Positions 10,790-22,100 of a stretch of 64,000 nucleotides of DNA are shown one piece after another. Both the position numbers and the translations under genes were made by a program. Origin of the DNA: Mixophyes australis (taxonomy: Eukaryota > Chordata > Amphibia > Anura > Limnodynastidae); contig JAVHZZ010000008.1 of NCBI GenBank assembly GCA_036250195.1, forward strand, positions 701,001 to 765,000. The letters run 5' to 3'. Every line of letters begins with the position of its first letter. The stretch's first letter is position 1. Below the pieces are notes generated by a model. The model was given only the letters and a program-made list of their open reading frames with translations. It did not search any database and was not told the DNA's origin.

Positions 10790-13400
10790 TAGATCCGCTG
10801 AATGAATATAACTACATCCTCTTCCATGAGGTGAACCTCATCTCTACAAAACAGTTGTGCTTGTCCGGTAGCTAACAAGGGGTGTTTGATTACGGAGCCA
10901 CCCAGTAGTTTAACATGAACCCTTACTCCCCGGATAAATTTTTTTGACTACCTTTTTCATTACCTTCAATGGGATATAGGACCTCCACTGGAGCCGGGGC
11001 ACTACTGCAGACCATATTAAACTAATGGTCGGCCAATTGGTTTTGATGTATGTCAGGTCCTTGCGTAATCTGAGAATCAGGTCTATTGACTTCCCTTTGC
11101 CGAGGTCGTTGCCTCCTAAATGTAGTAATAGGATATCAGACGGGCCACGTTGTTTAATTTGTCATGTCAGCCAAGGAATCTGGTCGGACCAGCAGAGACC
11201 CCGTCTGCCCAGCCAGCTAATGTCAATCGGAATTGTAAATTGAGTGAATGTGCCAGCTTCTTTGTGCCTGGATGCCCAGAACATGTTTGAGTGGCCCACA
11301 ATCCTGATACGTTTAGTCCGAATCCGGAAACCTGTAAATAGAAAATTGCTATGGTCACCCTAAACTTCAACATAAGCAATTGTAGCAGTGAATTAAAGGC
11401 ATCCGTTCCTGATCAAAATTCTCTGGTGCATCTTGTGCAACGATCAGCAGAAAATTTGAAAGAACTAGTTGGAAAAGAAAGAAAAAAAAGAAGGTGGGAG
11501 AGGAAAGGGGGGGTGAGCTAAGAGAAGGCAGGGTAGAGAGGGGGGTTGAGAGCAGTTTGCAGCCCCTGTGAAAGAGGCAAACCACTAATCAGGCCTCTGC
11601 CCAGGGAAAAAACAAGAAATATCCCGTCACGTCCTCGCATAAAAGTGACAAGCAGCAGAACCAAGGGCTTCCGGAATTGAGGAGAGAGAAAAGTAAAGGT
11701 GAGGAGGCCAAGTAATCAGGGAAAAATCAAAGCCCAATATGGTTAGACATTTGGCTTAATGTATTTCTTATAGGACATTGATTTCCATCTCCCCAATGTT
11801 TTAATGGCCGGTATGGATGCACCACTTAAGGCTGCTGATGTGGCCACCCCAATCCGAAAGGAAAGAGTGCCATACTGTGCTGGATCCAAACCACTACATT
11901 TTAGGACTCTTTTAAAGATTGCCTGGAATTGAAACCTCGTGAGCGGGGTATTATCTAAATGCACTAGGAAAATGGGGGAGTGGGCAGGCCTATTATTAGA
12001 AAATTGTTAGGTCAACTTCACTGGACAAATCTCCGTGTAAGCATATGGGTATATGTGTATCCATGAACCTTTCCCAGCCTGGTCTATTTTGGACCTTATT
12101 ATCTTACATAATACTTTAGCGTCTTGAATGACTACATGTTGAGTCAATAGGCCTATAAGGCCAATAAGCGTGAACTGCGCTACTAGCTCTGAAATCCTAA
12201 ATGCACCAAGAACACACCAGCGCAAAGGCTGTCTGGAATAACAAGCATTCATTAGGGTTCTCTGTTACCGATTGAAGGGACAGTATTAGTTGTAGTAAAA
12301 GCTAAATATTAACTGGTCGCCTCCAGTCTTCCGAAACTGGTCTCTCTCGCGCCCAACCTATTAGGGCTTTTACCACTTTAAAACCTTTTGTCACCGGAAC
12401 ATTATGAAGGTGGGACATGATTTGTATACCCAATAAAGTAACTGCCATGACTGCCTTGGACGCTGTCACGACTGATAGTGGGTACCTGCTGTTGTTGGCG
12501 CAACTCAGAGGAAGGTGCGGAGTCTAACGTGCCCCTGGTATTCACCAGGAACCCCCGCAAGGAAGTATGGACTCCGCTGCAGGGACACGCAGGTCGCGGT
12601 CCTTCCTAGAGTCCACAGCGAGATACAAGGAGGTGTCAGACAGGCTGGGTCAGCAACGTTCAGGTAGAGGAGGTACAAAGGGAAATCCAGAAGAATGGTG
12701 AGGCAAGCCGGGTCGGTAACTTTCAGGGAGAACAGTACAAAGGCAGAATCCAAATAGAGGTGGTCAAACGGTCCGGGTCAAAAGGTCACAAGCAGCACGA
12801 GGATAGTCAGGAACGAATATAGCAACTGGTAAACACAAACGCTGGAGGCAGGAAGACCTGATACTCTGGCACTGGTGAGAGGGCTGGAAGAGGTTTAACT
12901 ACTGTGGTAACCCAATCAGAATCAGCGCTGCAGCGCTGTCATACCTGCCACCGGGAATCCTGTTCATAGCGTCCCGTTGCCTAGCAACGGGGCGCGTCAT
13001 CACACCCAGAGGTCGGACGGCAGGGGAATCCGGAAGTGATGCGTCTGGTTGCTAGGCAACCAGACGCGCTGTCAGCAGACAGGCGCCGTGCGGAACGGCG
13101 CCTGACAGACGCGCCTGCGCTATATTGATTCCACATGAACACCATAATGGAATCCGTGTGACCTGACTCCTGGGTCTCGCACGATTTCAGTAAATTGGAC
13201 CACTGACACCACGCCGCCTGGTATGCACGTCTCATGGAAGGGGCCAGAGCTTGCTCTGCTAGTCCTGTTATGCCTGCCTGATAATCTGCCAAACATAAGG
13301 GGAACATGTTGTTTAGCGTGCGGTGCTAGTGTCATAAAACAACGCAATTTGGAGCGCGATAGGGCGTCAGCAATACTTTTCCAAACCTCAGAACAGCCGG
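10790..13400 (-). pseudogene. Tyrosine-recombinase + SGNH-hydrolase transposon gene, broken
   Basis: Read on the minus strand, three blocks appear in order. Block 1 (13307-13113) is a core-binding domain with ALAPSMRRAYQAAW. Block 2 (about 12458-11743) is the catalytic domain, with GAFRISELVA around the first catalytic Arg and a C-terminal block SFRIGVAT ... TLGRWKS..YKKYI. The His normally before the second Arg is replaced. Block 3 (about 11335-10960) resembles an SGNH hydrolase, with IVGHSNMFWASR and LLLHLGGNDLGKGKS. This order is known from Ngaro/DIRS-like and some Crypton-like vertebrate elements. No reverse transcriptase is visible, so the class is undecided. The reading frame is cut by the solo LTR at 12464-13107, a TGA near 11163 and frame changes. 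It is non-functional. Confidence 0.75.
12464..13107 (+). mobile_element. Solo LTR, TGTCACG...CTGACA, target duplication gacgc
   Basis: Length 644 bp, begins TG and ends CA. The same 5 bases gacgc flank it at 12459-12463 and 13108-13112. It sits inside the recombinase pseudogene, whose protein similarity resumes on each side. Its gtgcggagtctaacg and caccagg.accc.cgcaa blocks recur in the LTRs at 59409 and 60276, so all three belong to one family, probably Ty3/gypsy-like. Strand is assigned only by similarity to those copies. Confidence 0.9.
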
Positions 13401-13430
13401 AAACAGATTAGATTTGGGTCTATTGTGTAG

Positions 13431-14459
13431 GTCACGGGAAATACAGCAGGCAAGAAGTTGTCAAAGCAGGATCTTGAAGCAAGGGATGTTTATTCGCTCA
13501 AGTGTCCTGATAAGCACAGTTCACAGTGGTTTAAGGTACCAGTGATCAGAAGGAACAATAATAATACATTTCAGTACAAACCAGTGCTGTTTTATACAGT
13601 TTTGGACACAGCCTCGCAGGGGGTAAGCCAGCCCCCTGAAATCTGAGTTATTTTTAGTATCAGTATGCAATATGTTTCCCAAAACATGGATTTAAATGCA
13701 TTCATACTTAACAAAATTTACACCAATCTGTGATATCCTAAATCACGTGCTCCTTACAATTTTCAGACAGGTTCTAACACACTGGACAAAAGGCCACTGG
13801 GGAACAACAGTAACGACCTCCTTTGGTGCATTTAGACTAAAAAGAACATGTTGGTTACTCACATGAATAGACTTAATTAGCCTTAATGAGGACTTCCTCT
13901 CAAAGCTACATAACAGATTCCTTAAACAAATGCTTATTGCATCAGAAATCAATACCTCAGAAATTAATGCATTTCCTATACAAAGTGTCACACGATATAG
14001 TAAAATCAGTACATTGCAATGATATAAATAAGCACCCTGCGCTATTTCCTTTAAATAAATTTATACCATAAGTGATCCAGCCACACTCTCCACAAAGGAA
14101 ATTCTGAAAAAGTATCTACCTGCTTCACTTCATAAGATATCCACAGCTAGATGGTCTACATGCATTGGTTCTGTTAAACCAGTTGCACATCATTTGCATT
14201 CTTTGGGAACGGCTTTATCAATCTCACTGCACAAACTCCATCAGAAATTCAATCCATTAAGAAGTATTTGTCAAAATATGAATTTGTTCTAATATCATCT
14301 TTGTGCATCAAACTACTTACAATGATCGACCAAACGACCCTCCTTATTGAAGCACACAATGCTACATTGGACGTTGAGCTGGTCAACATCAAATGTCTTA
14401 TCAAAGACATTGAACAGATGCGCAATAAATGGGATGAGATTGTTATTTATTTACTTATT
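13431..14459. other. Unassigned AT-rich sequence
   Basis: No recognised gene. A 65-residue open frame at 14268-14465 contains EAHNATLDVELVNIKCLIKD, which looks protein-like, but I cannot place it in a family. It may be debris of an older retroelement into which the shared segment at 14460 belongs. Confidence 0.35.
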
Positions 14460-14566
14460 TATTGAACTGCTAAACTTTTGCTTTTGCTAAATAAATTGCT
14501 TGTGCTTTGGAACCACACAAATCGCTTAGACAATGATTATTGGAAAACGATGAAATTACTTTAATA
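14460..14566 (+). repeat. Segment shared with 8978-9094
   Basis: Matches the end of the candidate LTR at 8283-9094 and ends ..ttaataca directly before the hAT transposase reading frame resumes as LKQEVLTRWNST. Confidence 0.8.
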
Positions 14567-15044
14567 CAACTTAAGCAAGAGGTTTTAACAAGGTGGAATT
14601 CCACCCTGTACATGCTTCAGATGATGGAGGAACAGCGCAAAGCCATACAAGCCTATTGCACAAGCCATGACATTGGGAAAGGAGGGGGAATGTATTTCAG
14701 TCTTGCACAGTGGAGAATCCTTTCTGTGCTGTGCAAGGTGCTGAGACCATTTGAAGTTGTGACATGTGAAGTGAGTTCAGACTCTGCATGCTTGAGCCAA
14801 GTCATTCCCTTAATTCGTCTTTTGGAAAAGCAGCTTGACAAACTGAAGGAGGAGATGAAAGAAAGCAATTCCGCAAAGTATGATGGCCTTGTAGATGACG
14901 TACTTAATTTGCTTCGCAATGATCCAAGAGTTTTGGCAACTGTGCTTGATCCGAGGTTTAAGACCTACATCGATTCTATGCTTCCAAAGGACCAAGATCA
15001 AAACAGTTGCAAGCAGTTATTGGTCAGCAAGTTGTCCGCTGAAC
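14567..15044 (+). pseudogene. hAT (ZBED-like) transposase, middle part
   Basis: The open frame that runs through here contains EVLTRWNSTLYML, AQWRILSVLCKVLRPFE and RVLATVLDPRFK, signature blocks of the RNase-H-fold region of ZBED/hAT transposases. The BED zinc finger and first catalytic Asp region are missing because the element is truncated at its 5' side. The frame runs into the LTR at 15050. Domesticated ZBED genes share these motifs, but this copy is interrupted and flanked by transposon end sequence, so it is a dead transposase. Confidence 0.82.
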
Positions 15045-15049
15045 TGGAC

Positions 15050-16811
15050 TGTCACTCACCGGACCGTGAGTGCCTCTGCGCTGGTGCGTGGCTCCCTAGC
15101 CTTCCTGCCGGCACCTATCCTGAATCGTGGCCGTCCGCCATCCTAAAGGACTGCGCATGCGCAGCACCCAAGAACTCTTGTGACTGTTGCTTTTAATCTA
15201 ATTGGTTGATTAGGCAACTCTCCCTATTTAAGGCACCTGTGCTCATTACCTCATTGCCTGATCTTGAGTCTCATTCCCTGTGAGTCTCTGAAGGTGTCTC
15301 CTGTGTTCTACTAGTGTCTTCAGTTTCCTGCTGATTCCTGTTCTACTCATAGCTGGTTTCCATACCCACTACTGTCTCCTGTGTACTACTAGTGTCTTCA
15401 GTTCCTGTGGATTCCCTGTGCTACTCATCGCTGGTTTCCATACCTGCTACAGTCTCCTGTTTCCTGCCTGTGTCCTCAGCTGGACTCTGATTACCGGATC
15501 TACTCACCTGTGGTTCCTACACTCGTCTCTGGCGTTCAGCGTCTCTGCAGTCCCTGCATCTTCCTGTGGACAGACTGTTCTACTGAATAGCGGTATGCCT
15601 ATCTGTTATTGACTTTCTACGTTTACTCTGCATATCCGCTAGGACAAGTTTTTCCATTCAGCAGCGGTATCCATACCCGCTATAGACTGTTATTGTTACG
15701 CTGCATATCTGTTTGGAACTAACCGTACTACTCAGTCGTTATATGCATAATTGTGATTGACTATTCTTTATTGGCCTGCATATCTGTGCTGAGCAAGTCT
15801 CTACCAAGCAGCGCCACACATACCGTTATAGACTTTGCTGGATACGCTGCATATCTATTGGGATCAAGTTCCTCTGTGCTCTCAGTGTCTGCATCCTATT
15901 ATCCTTTGTATGCCTCCACTCATCGACACCTGTACACATCCTCACCTAATAAGCAGTGGTACAACTTGCTGTATGCAGACCACTGACCTCCCCGCTACCT
16001 ACCTTCACCTGGACAAGTCTTCTCACCATAAGCAGTGGTACAACTTGCTGTACGCAGACCACTGACTCCCCCGCTACCTACCTGCACCTGGACAAGTCTC
16101 TTCACCATAAGCAGTGGTACAACTTGCTGTACGCAGACCACTGACTTCCCCGCTACCTACCTGCACCTGGACAAGTCTCCTCACCATAAGCAGTGGTACA
16201 ACTTGCTGTATGCAGACCACTGACCTCCCCGCTACCTACCTTCACCTGGACAAGTCTTCTCACCATAAGCAGTGGTACAACTTGCTGTACGCAGACCACT
16301 GACTCCCCCGCTACCTACCTGCACCTGGACAAGTCTCTTCACCATAAGCAGTGGTACAACTTGCTGTACGCAGACCACTGACTTCCCCGCTACCTACCTG
16401 CACCTGGACAAGTCTTCTCACCATAAGCAGTGGTACAACTTGCTGTACGCAGACCACTGACTTCCCCGCTACCTACCTGCACCTGGACAAGTCTCCTCAC
16501 CATAAGCAGTGGTACAACTTGCTGTACGCAGACCACTGACTTCCCTGCTACCTCCCTGCATCTGCTCATGTCCATCCTGATCTCCGGGTTCAAATCTGCC
16601 TTTCCACAATATCAGCTAGTCGCTGACTCAATGACCAAGATTGCTGCAAGTCACTGACTTTCCTATTCTTTATTGGCATTCTCTCTCCATCTGCTGTGAT
16701 ATATGTTCTGCCAGTCACCCTGCTACCAGAGGACCGTTGTGTTAACTTCACCACTCTGGTAAGCCCAGTCATCTGGTGAATTCCTGGGCAAGACTCCTAG
16801 TGCCCGTGACA
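15050..16811 (+). mobile_element. Solo LTR 1.76 kb, TGTCACT...GTGACA, target duplication tggac
   Basis: Flanked by identical tggac (15045-15049 and 16812-16816). It starts TGTCAC and ends GTGACA, and it lies inside the hAT transposase frame. The unusual length comes from an internal array of eight 79-bp repeats (15949-16560) and, before that, diverged repeats of ctcctgtgttctactagtgtcttcag and tatccatacccgctatagac type. Confidence 0.9.
15949..16560 (+). repeat. 79-bp tandem array with three-unit higher-order pattern
   Basis: taagcagtggtacaacttgc recurs every 79 bases at 15949, 16028, 16107, 16186, 16265, 16344, 16423 and 16502. The variants cycle in threes: the unit at 15949 matches 16186, 16028 matches 16265, and 16107 matches 16344. 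The array therefore grew by copying 237-bp blocks. It lies wholly inside the LTR. Confidence 0.93.
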
Positions 16812-17417
16812 TGGACCTTGGCTTGACGACGTCTCCTCCTTCAGTTTCTCAGGCAGCTGCTGCTCGGAAAAAATTGCAGTTTCCAAAGACAAGCAAGGAT
16901 GACGCAGGTGGCAGACCACAACAGCTTGACATCTGGGCTGGTTTGAAAGATTTTACCAAAAAAAGTGTGACCTCGGCCATAACTCCATCCAGTCCTACTA
17001 TTAACATGAATGGTAGAGGATTATTTTCAAGAGTTAATTGATATGGAAATGTCAGACAGTCCCTTTCCATACTGGGAGGAAAAACATGCTATTTGGAAAC
17101 CCATGTACAAACTTGCTTTGCAATATGTAAGCTGCCCACCCTCCAGTGTGTACTCAGAAAGAGTATTCAGCACAGCCGAGAACCTGGTCAGTGATCGACG
17201 TAGGAGGTTACTTCCTAAAAATGTGGAAAAGATGATGTTCATCAAAATGAACTACATCATCCATGAGGAAGGCCTTCACCGGCAAATACATCCAAGTACT
17301 GACACTTCTCTAATGGCGGATTCCAGCGTAGATGAATTAATAGTCTGTGATGATGATGTACACACACTGATGAGGGTGAGGATGATGCTGAAGATGATGA
17401 CGACAACATCTTTTTGA
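16812..17417 (+). pseudogene. hAT (ZBED-like) transposase, C-terminal dimerisation part
   Basis: The similarity broken at 15044 resumes here with TTSPPSVSQAAAARKK, then DIWAGLKDF. After a frame change near 17010-17040 follows the hAT dimerisation domain: PSSVYSERVFSTAENLVSDR and RLLPKNVEKMMFIKMNY. The frame change and the LTR split make it non-functional. Confidence 0.85.
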
Positions 17418-17426
17418 AACTTTCAC

Positions 17427-18095
17427 TATAAGTGTAGGGTGTAACATAGCCCCAAACAGAAAAGCTGCTTTGGGCATTTCTATTTATCGCAGTCTTTGCA
17501 GGCTGATTTTTTTTCTATTTCACTATAAATGTAGGGTGTAAAATACAGTTAGACACCCAACTGCCTTTTTTGTTATGAATTTCAAGAGCTGTTTTTAGTG
17601 CGTTGTCTGGCACCCTGGATTGGTGTGTGTCTGATAAAAGCACACATCCCGGGTGGGCAGCGCTCGTTGACATTTATTAGCTGTAAAATTAAGGAGGGCC
17701 TAGCAGGGATTAAACTGTATTTTTCACAATTTGAACTAATAAGGTTTGGGTGTAATATACACCCAAACACTAAATCTGCTTTGGGCATGTCTTTGCAGGT
17801 TGATTTCTTTTCTATTTAACTTTTAGTGTAGGGTATAATCTAGCCCCAAACAGAAAAGCTGCTTTGGGCATTTCTATTTATCGTGCAGTCTTTGCAGGCT
17901 GATTTTTTTTCTATTTCACTATAAGTGTAGGATGTAAAATACAGTTAGACACCCAACTGCCTTTTTGCTATGGATTTCAATAGCTCTTTTAGTGCGTTGT
18001 CTGGCACCCTGGATTGGTGTGTGTCTAACAAAAGCACACATCCCAGGGGGGTCAGCGCTCGTTAACATTTATTAGCTGTAGAATTACCTCACTTA
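17427..18095 (+). repeat. Long direct repeat in the hAT 3' region (about 393-bp spacing)
   Basis: The block tagccccaaacagaaaagc, continuing to aaaatacagttagacaccc and the cactggattggtgtgtgtct-like part, occurs at 17430-17690 and again at 17823-18090. A shorter diverged third copy lies between (about 17735-17815). Confidence 0.85.
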
Positions 18096-18443
18096 TCCAA
18101 GAAACACGTGAAGCGCTTGTTGCAATGTCGCTTACCATCCAGACAGATCGCTGCACTATTTGGCTGAAAGTGTATGAAAAGCATATTGTGACCTGTGAGA
18201 CGGTCAAAATTGAATGGAAATAACTGGAAATTAGTGTTAGTGAGGTTAATAAAAATATAGGTACAAAATAATACCTAAATTATGTAAATTTAGCCCAAAA
18301 AATGGAATTTTGTAAAAAATAGCAAAAACAAAACCAAAACCAAAACACGCAAGGGCGGTTTTGGCAAAACCAAAACCAAAAAACACGAAGGTAATCCAGA
18401 TCCAAAACCAAAACCAAAGCACAGGGGTCAGTGAGCATCTCTA

Positions 18444-18920
18444 TTTATAATTGAATAATGTCAATCGAATCAGCAATGAAATTAGAGTACAATTCAATGT
18501 GTGCAATCTTAATCTTATTATATTTGAATGTCATCTATATTGTTACGTAAGTATAAAAAAATTGAGTTACAAGAAGATAACCGACAAGAAGTGATAAATC
18601 CTTAAATTCTTGCACCGTTGTATCTTGTAACCAATGACTGTGAGCCGCATCTATGTATTATGCTACAATTGTAAACTGCCGCCTTTGAGTGTACTGTATC
18701 TATGAACGATGTCACAACTGTGTGTTACACCCCCTTATAGTATTACTGTATAAATTGTGAGGCCCCCATTCTGCCGTGTCCACGTCCCCTGCACCACAGT
18801 CTGGGACTTGCCTGTTGGGATGTTCTGTACCCAGAGCCAGACCTGGAATGCAGCCAGACTTGTGATACATAAGACCCAGCAGTTGTTTGTCTGCTCAGAA
18901 GCAGATACAGTGAGAACACC
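18444..18920 (+). promoter_or_regulatory. Putative faah promoter and 5' UTR region
   Basis: This is the only non-transposon sequence between the hAT element end and the start codon. A TATA-like tataaat lies at 18749-18755, about 170 bases before the ATG. The sequence after it is GC-richer and free of repeats. The ATG at 18921 has A at -3 (gaacaccATG), a good vertebrate start context. No transcript evidence is available, so the transcription start is a guess. Confidence 0.4.
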
Positions 18921-19127
18921 ATGCAGGAGAAGGTGACACAGATCCTCTCAGAGTACGGGCTAGAGTGCAAGCTCTTGGGCACCTTGGGCTGTCTCCTGGT
19001 TGCATCAGTCTATGGACTTAGGTGGAGGAAGAGACGATGGATCCGCAGGAGGATGGAGCAGGAGAGGAAGAGGAGAGAGACCAGCATGGAGCTAATGCAG
19101 GAGGCAGTGCAGAACTTCCACAAACTG
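18921..19127 (+). CDS. faah: faah exon 1 (residues 1-69)
   Basis: Starts at ATG with A at -3 and ends CACAAACTG|gtattg. It encodes a hydrophobic helix (LLGTLGCLLVASVYGL) followed by RWRKRRW, the membrane anchor and cytosolic basic flank typical of FAAH. It ends in phase 0. Confidence 0.92.
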
Positions 19128-22100
19128 GTATTGTATTTCCTATAGAATTATTGTATATATAACAATAGGCGCCCGATATTTGTGCTGTACTAACCCTGTC
19201 TGTACATGATTTACACATTCTGGGACAAACATCTTCTCTTGGTAGGAAAATCTAACATATAAATCATTTTACATACTGAACATGTGAAAATATTTATTTT
19301 CCTGGCTTCTGATCTGTGACTGAGGCCAACTGGCTCCTGTCCAGTCCTTGTGTTTCCAGCTCAGATGCAGACACAGAAACAGATATAGATCATATCTTTC
19401 TTATACACTATAAACCAAGTAACACACACTGTACACTGGCTTTACAGACACATGCCTGGTGGGCAGAATTAGATTTGTTATAAATAAAATTCTAATTCAC
19501 TTGTGCAATTAATAATCACAATGGAGATCACCCACCCTCCACTGAATGAAGCCCCAATATAAGAGTAACAGCGGCAGTATCGTTGTCTTGTTATAGGGGA
19601 ACACCCCATTTTTATTATGGAAGAAGAGTGGCTCCATATATCACATATATCACATATATCACATATATCACATATATCACATATATCACATATATCACAA
19701 CACTCTTCAGGTAACTCCAAAACTTTGTGCCGCTTTCTACTTTGTATAATGACGATGTTCCCCTAAAACTATGTTACTGCTGCTACACATATTAGTACTT
19801 TTTGTAGGTAAAGTGAATATCTTATAGATAATGCCGCCTTGGTGGTTATATCGAGGGCTGACATTAGTATGTGTGTTTGTGTGAGAGGTGAGATGGGGCC
19901 TTAGGGCCAGTAACTTGTGCGGCCCCTGATATTAACCCATTGTCCCATGTCTGTTTGAGTCCCTTGTATGCCCCGTCCTGTTTTTTGCTGCACTCTGTGT
20001 AAGTCCCCATAGCACTCACACTCATCTGTACTATTTATGTGTATTAGCTCATCTATGTGTTACTTAATTCTGTATCCGGCGGTATGGAATCTGTGGTGCC
20101 TTATAAATAAATAAATTAATAATAATAATAATAATTTCACGAAACTCAGTGACCGATTTGACATATAAATAAAAATAAATTGCTAAATGCTTATCTTCAG
20201 AAGAATTCATTCAAATTGGTAAGTCTTGGCCCCTTACACCAGTACCCCCTGATGGCAGGAAATAACCTCACAGAGTATATAATGACACAGCACTGCCTTA
20301 TAAAATATAAATCAAACAAAATATATATATATATATATGGGATTATACATGTATATGTAGTTATATAGTCTGCAGCGCAGCCGGCAGAGAGGATGCTGGG
20401 AAATGGAGCCTCAGTCATTGCGCCGCCACAAGCGGAAGTAGTCACAGGTTCATGGATGGACCATTAGCAATATATCCCAATCAGGATGTAGCATCAATAG
20501 CATAGGGTGGGTGCAGTTATACCGGTCCATCTGCTGGTCAGAAGAGCAGAGACGGGTCCTTAGTGGTGGATGAACCAGCCGGTCCCCCAGTTCATGGGTA
20601 TTTCCTCCATTTATCCCCTTGTTACAAGAGTCATGGAATAACCTTCAGGCTTCAAAACATACGTGTCTGTGTGTGGGAGCTGACACCATATATAACACGT
20701 GTCTGTGTGTGGGAGCTGCCACCATATATAACACGTGTCTGTGTGTGGGAGCTGACACCGTATATAACACGTGTCTGTGTGTGGGAGCTGACACCTTATA
20801 TAACACGTGTCTGTGTGTGGGAGCTGCCACCATATATAACACGTGTCTGTGTGTGGGAGCTGACACCGTATATAACACGTGTCTGTGTGTGGGAGCTGCC
20901 ACCATATATAACACGTGTCTGTGTGAGAGCTGCCACCATATATAACACGTGTCTGTGTGTGGGAGCTGACACCATATATAACACGTGTCTGTGTGTGGGA
21001 GCTGCCACCATATATAACACGTGTCTGTGTGTGGGAGCTGACACCTTATATAACATGTGTCTGTGTGTGGGAGCTGCCACCTTATATAACACGTGTCTGT
21101 GTGTGGGAGCTGACACCTTATATAACACATGTCTGTGTGTGGGAGCTGACACCATATATAACACATGTCTGTGTGTGGGAGCTGCCACCTTATATAACAC
21201 ATGTCTGTGTGTGGGAGCTGACACCGTATATAACACGTGTCTGTGTGTGGGAGCTGCCACCTTATATAACACGTGTCTGTGTGTGGGAGCTGACACTGTA
21301 TATAACACATGTCTGTGTGTGGGAGCTGACACCATATATAACACATGTCTGTGTGTGGGAGCTGCCACCTTATATAACACATGTCTGTGTGTGGGAGCTG
21401 ACACCGTATATAACACGTGTCTGTGTGTGGGAGCTGCCACCATATATAACACGTGTCTGTGTGTGGGAGCTGACACCGTATATAACACGTGTCTGTGTGT
21501 GGGAGCTGCCACCTTATATAACACGTGTCTGTGCGTGAGAGCTGCCACCTTATATAACACGTGTCTGTGCGTGGGAGCTGACACCATATATAACACGTGT
21601 CTGTGTGTGGGAGCTGACACCATATATAACACGTGTCTGTGCGTGGGAGCTGACACCATATATAACACGTGTCTGTGTGTGGGAGCTGACACCATATATA
21701 ACACGTGTCTGTGTGTGGGAGCTGACACCTTATATAACACGTGTCTGTGTGTGGGAGCTGCCACCTTATATAACACGTGTCTGTGCGTGGGAGCTGACAC
21801 CGTATATAACACGTGTCTGTGCGTGGGAGCTGACACCGTATATAACACGTGTCTGTGCGTGGGAGCTGACACCGTATATAACACGTGTCTGTGCGTGGGA
21901 GCTGACACCGTATATAACACGTGTCTGTGCGTGGGAGCTGACACCGTATATAACACGTGTCTGTGCGTGGGAGCTGACACCGTATATAACACGTGTCTGT
22001 GTGCGTGGGAGCTGACACCGTATATAACACGTGTCTGTGTGTGGGAGCTGACACCATATATAACACGTGTCTGTGTGTGAGAGCTGACACCGTATATAAC

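Larger units (their letters stand above)
14567..18443 (+). mobile_element. 5'-truncated ZBED-like hAT transposon
   Basis: It carries the transposase remnants at 14567-15044 and 16812-17417, then a long 3' region. The right end gtgagcatctcta is the inverse of the left end of the complete relative at 51121 (tagagatg.tcactgacccc). The subterminal aaccaaaaccaaaacacgc block at 18330-18420 is likewise the inverse of 51140-51215. No left end is present, so the 5' part was lost. A 1.76-kb solo LTR (15050-16811) splits it. Confidence 0.8.

Noticed and set aside
14540..15196. Possible domesticated ZBED gene
   Set aside because: The frame runs into a solo LTR, the C-terminal part is frame-shifted, and a transposon end lies downstream.
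18921..19145. 74-residue frame as a stand-alone small protein
   Set aside because: The part after 19127 is intron; exon 1 of faah ends at a GT donor and continues in phase at 23286.
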